Source of the DNA: Bacillota bacterium | GTDB taxonomy: Bacteria; Bacillota; Desulfitobacteriia; Desulfitobacteriales; Desulfitobacteriaceae | Reading direction: 5' to 3' | Length of the DNA stretch: 6,866 nt | NCBI GenBank assembly: GCA_021849995.1 | Contig: JAJZSC010000181.1 | Coordinates: 1 to 6,866 of the forward strand | Shown here: positions 5,883 to 6,866 of the stretch, piece after piece | Layout: every line of letters begins with the position of its first letter | Position numbering within the stretch: the stretch's first letter is position 1 | Made by a program: the position numbers and the translations under genes | The notes under the pieces: generated by a model | What the model was told of the DNA's origin: nothing | The model's input: the letters and a program-made list of their open reading frames with translations, nothing else | The model's database searches: none

Positions 5883-6785
5883 ATGTCAAGCATCAGACGG
5901 CATAATTTAGAAGGTATTATAGCAGTACTATTGTCTGCTACCTGTTTTGCAGTCACTGCAATTCTCCTGAAAAAAGCGTTTATGCTCGAGCTTAGTCCCT
6001 TGGAGATCCTAGCTCTACAATCCTGGCTGGCATCCTTAATTTTGCTTATCTATACAGTATTTTTTCGTAGAGAAGTGTTTAAAGTTTCTCTGAGATTTCT
6101 CATTGTCATCTCGCTTCAAGGGATAGCCGGAAGCTTAGGCACAAGCGTGTTTTATGCTTATTCCCTAAAGCTTTTGCCGGTTTCGGTAGCGACACTTTTA
6201 CTATACTTATACCCGGTCCTGGTTATTGGAGCCGGAGTACTGCTCTTCAATAAGACGGTAAGCCGTCAGGAAGGGCTCGCTTTGTTTCTCACGCTCCTGG
6301 GAACTGTGACAGCAAGTGGGGTTTTCTTAGGAGTAGAGAATGTATCTATGATGGGAATTCTGTTTGGTATAGGGGCAGCTGCTTCTTACGCAGTGTTTAA
6401 CCTTGTTGGGGAAATAGCCCTGAATGAAGTTTCCCCTCTTACTACCATGTGTTTTTCCCAGTGGGTCAGTACTGTAGGGCTCTTTATCTATTTTCGTGGA
6501 GATATTACCCGGATTCCATGGACAAGTCCAGGAATTTGGCAAATTGGACTTGCCCTTGCAACGATTGCGTCAATCCTCCCGTTTTATCTGGTACTGGTAG
6601 GGATTCAAAGGATAGGTGCAGATAAAGCGTCTATTTTAAGTACTTTTGAGCTGCCAATGACATTTTTCTTAGCAGCCTTATTTTTAAACGAGACTCCTAC
6701 TTTACTCCAAATAGTAGGTGGAGGCTTGGTTCTTGGAGGAATCATTTTGCTTAACAGGAGGAAATTATATGTCAAAGAACCCTGA
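5883..6785 (+). CDS. EamA/DMT-superfamily transporter
   Basis: A 300-residue, very hydrophobic protein with two EamA (DUF6) repeats, about 9-147 and 155-292, each of about five membrane helices. Typical features include an N-terminal helix with LEGIIAVLLSATCFAVTAIL, the ALQSWLASLILLI helix, LLYLYPVLV (106-114) near the end of the first half, and SILSTFELPMTFFLAALFLN (250-269) followed by a Gly-rich last helix and a basic NRRK end. The family exports or exchanges metabolites such as amino acids, but the substrate cannot be read from sequence. The ATG follows the tex stop with no gap, and a GGAGGG (5864-5869) lies 13 bases upstream inside tex, so translation is probably coupled. It overlaps the next gene by 17 bases. 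Confidence 0.92.
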   Translation: MSSIRRHNLEGIIAVLLSATCFAVTAILLKKAFMLELSPLEILALQSWLASLILLIYTVFFRREVFKVSLRFLIVISLQGIAGSLGTSVFYAYSLKLLPVSVATLLLYLYPVLVIGAGVLLFNKTVSRQEGLALFLTLLGTVTASGVFLGVENVSMMGILFGIGAAASYAVFNLVGEIALNEVSPLTTMCFSQWVSTVGLFIYFRGDITRIPWTSPGIWQIGLALATIASILPFYLVLVGIQRIGADKASILSTFELPMTFFLAALFLNETPTLLQIVGGGLVLGGIILLNRRKLYVKEP

Positions 6786-6866
6786 ACTAATTTTTATTCA
6801 TGATGGTTTAATCAAGCCAATTACCGCTCCTGAATTTCGGGGAAGCATTCTTATAGAAGGCAGTAA
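6769..6866 (+). CDS. N-terminus of probable amidohydrolase (partial)
   Basis: The first 32 codons of a gene that continues beyond the right edge. AGGAGG (6756-6761) lies seven bases before the ATG at 6769, a strong start signal, and the gene overlaps the end of the transporter by 17 bases in a different frame. The sequence MSKNPELIFIHDGLIKPIT, followed by APEFRGSILIEGS, has the small beta-sandwich start of amidohydrolases (a note of the type 'hidden good: x-x-G-x-I...GSILIE-G'), as in imidazolonepropionase-related and dihydroorotase-like enzymes. The metal-binding HxH motif would come later, outside the window, so the assignment and any substrate remain open. Its position suggests co-expression with tex and the transporter. 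Confidence 0.6.
   Translation, partial: MSKNPELIFIHDGLIKPITAPEFRGSILIEGS

Noticed and set aside
6327..6542. 71-codon minus-strand open frame
   Set aside because: It is antisense to the transporter gene and has no family features.

Overview
The window looks like chromosomal DNA of a low-to-mid GC Gram-positive anaerobe. Strong AAGGAGG-type ribosome binding sites, non-ATG starts, AT-rich spacers and the gene content fit Clostridia, and the style suggests the Peptococcaceae (a Desulfosporosinus or Desulfitobacterium relative). That placement comes from gene style only, not from a database match.

Left part (1-1966), minus strand: the first 42 codons of a secreted or membrane-anchored protein run off the left edge. 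Upstream of it is a complete aromatic-acid-exporter-family membrane protein (502-1590). Each of these two genes is preceded, on the minus strand, by the same arrangement. First comes a large, GC-richer, multi-stem self-complementary element (240-415 and 1757-1966). About 10-15 nt later comes a short block that is clearly similar in the two places (194-230 and 1704-1741). The arms of the two large elements differ in sequence but keep long complementary ends. This is the most unusual structure in the window.

Middle (1967-3668): a plus-strand gene encodes an N-terminally anchored extracytoplasmic protein with a DUF4652-like region and a Pro/Asn-rich repetitive tail. It is followed by a 250-nt AT-rich spacer. 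The spacer ends in a near-perfect 44-nt inverted repeat that carries a Shine-Dalgarno-like sequence on both strands, with start codons in the loop. One of these opens a possible 31-residue hydrophobic peptide on the minus strand.

Right part (3669-6866), plus strand: tex (S1-domain RNA-binding protein), an EamA/DMT-family transporter and the start of a probable amidohydrolase are packed as a co-transcribed set. The tex stop abuts the transporter start, and the transporter overlaps the next gene by 17 nt. An extended -10 promoter lies just before tex. The tex start is best placed at a GTG at 3717. No transposase, CRISPR array, tRNA or rRNA is visible.
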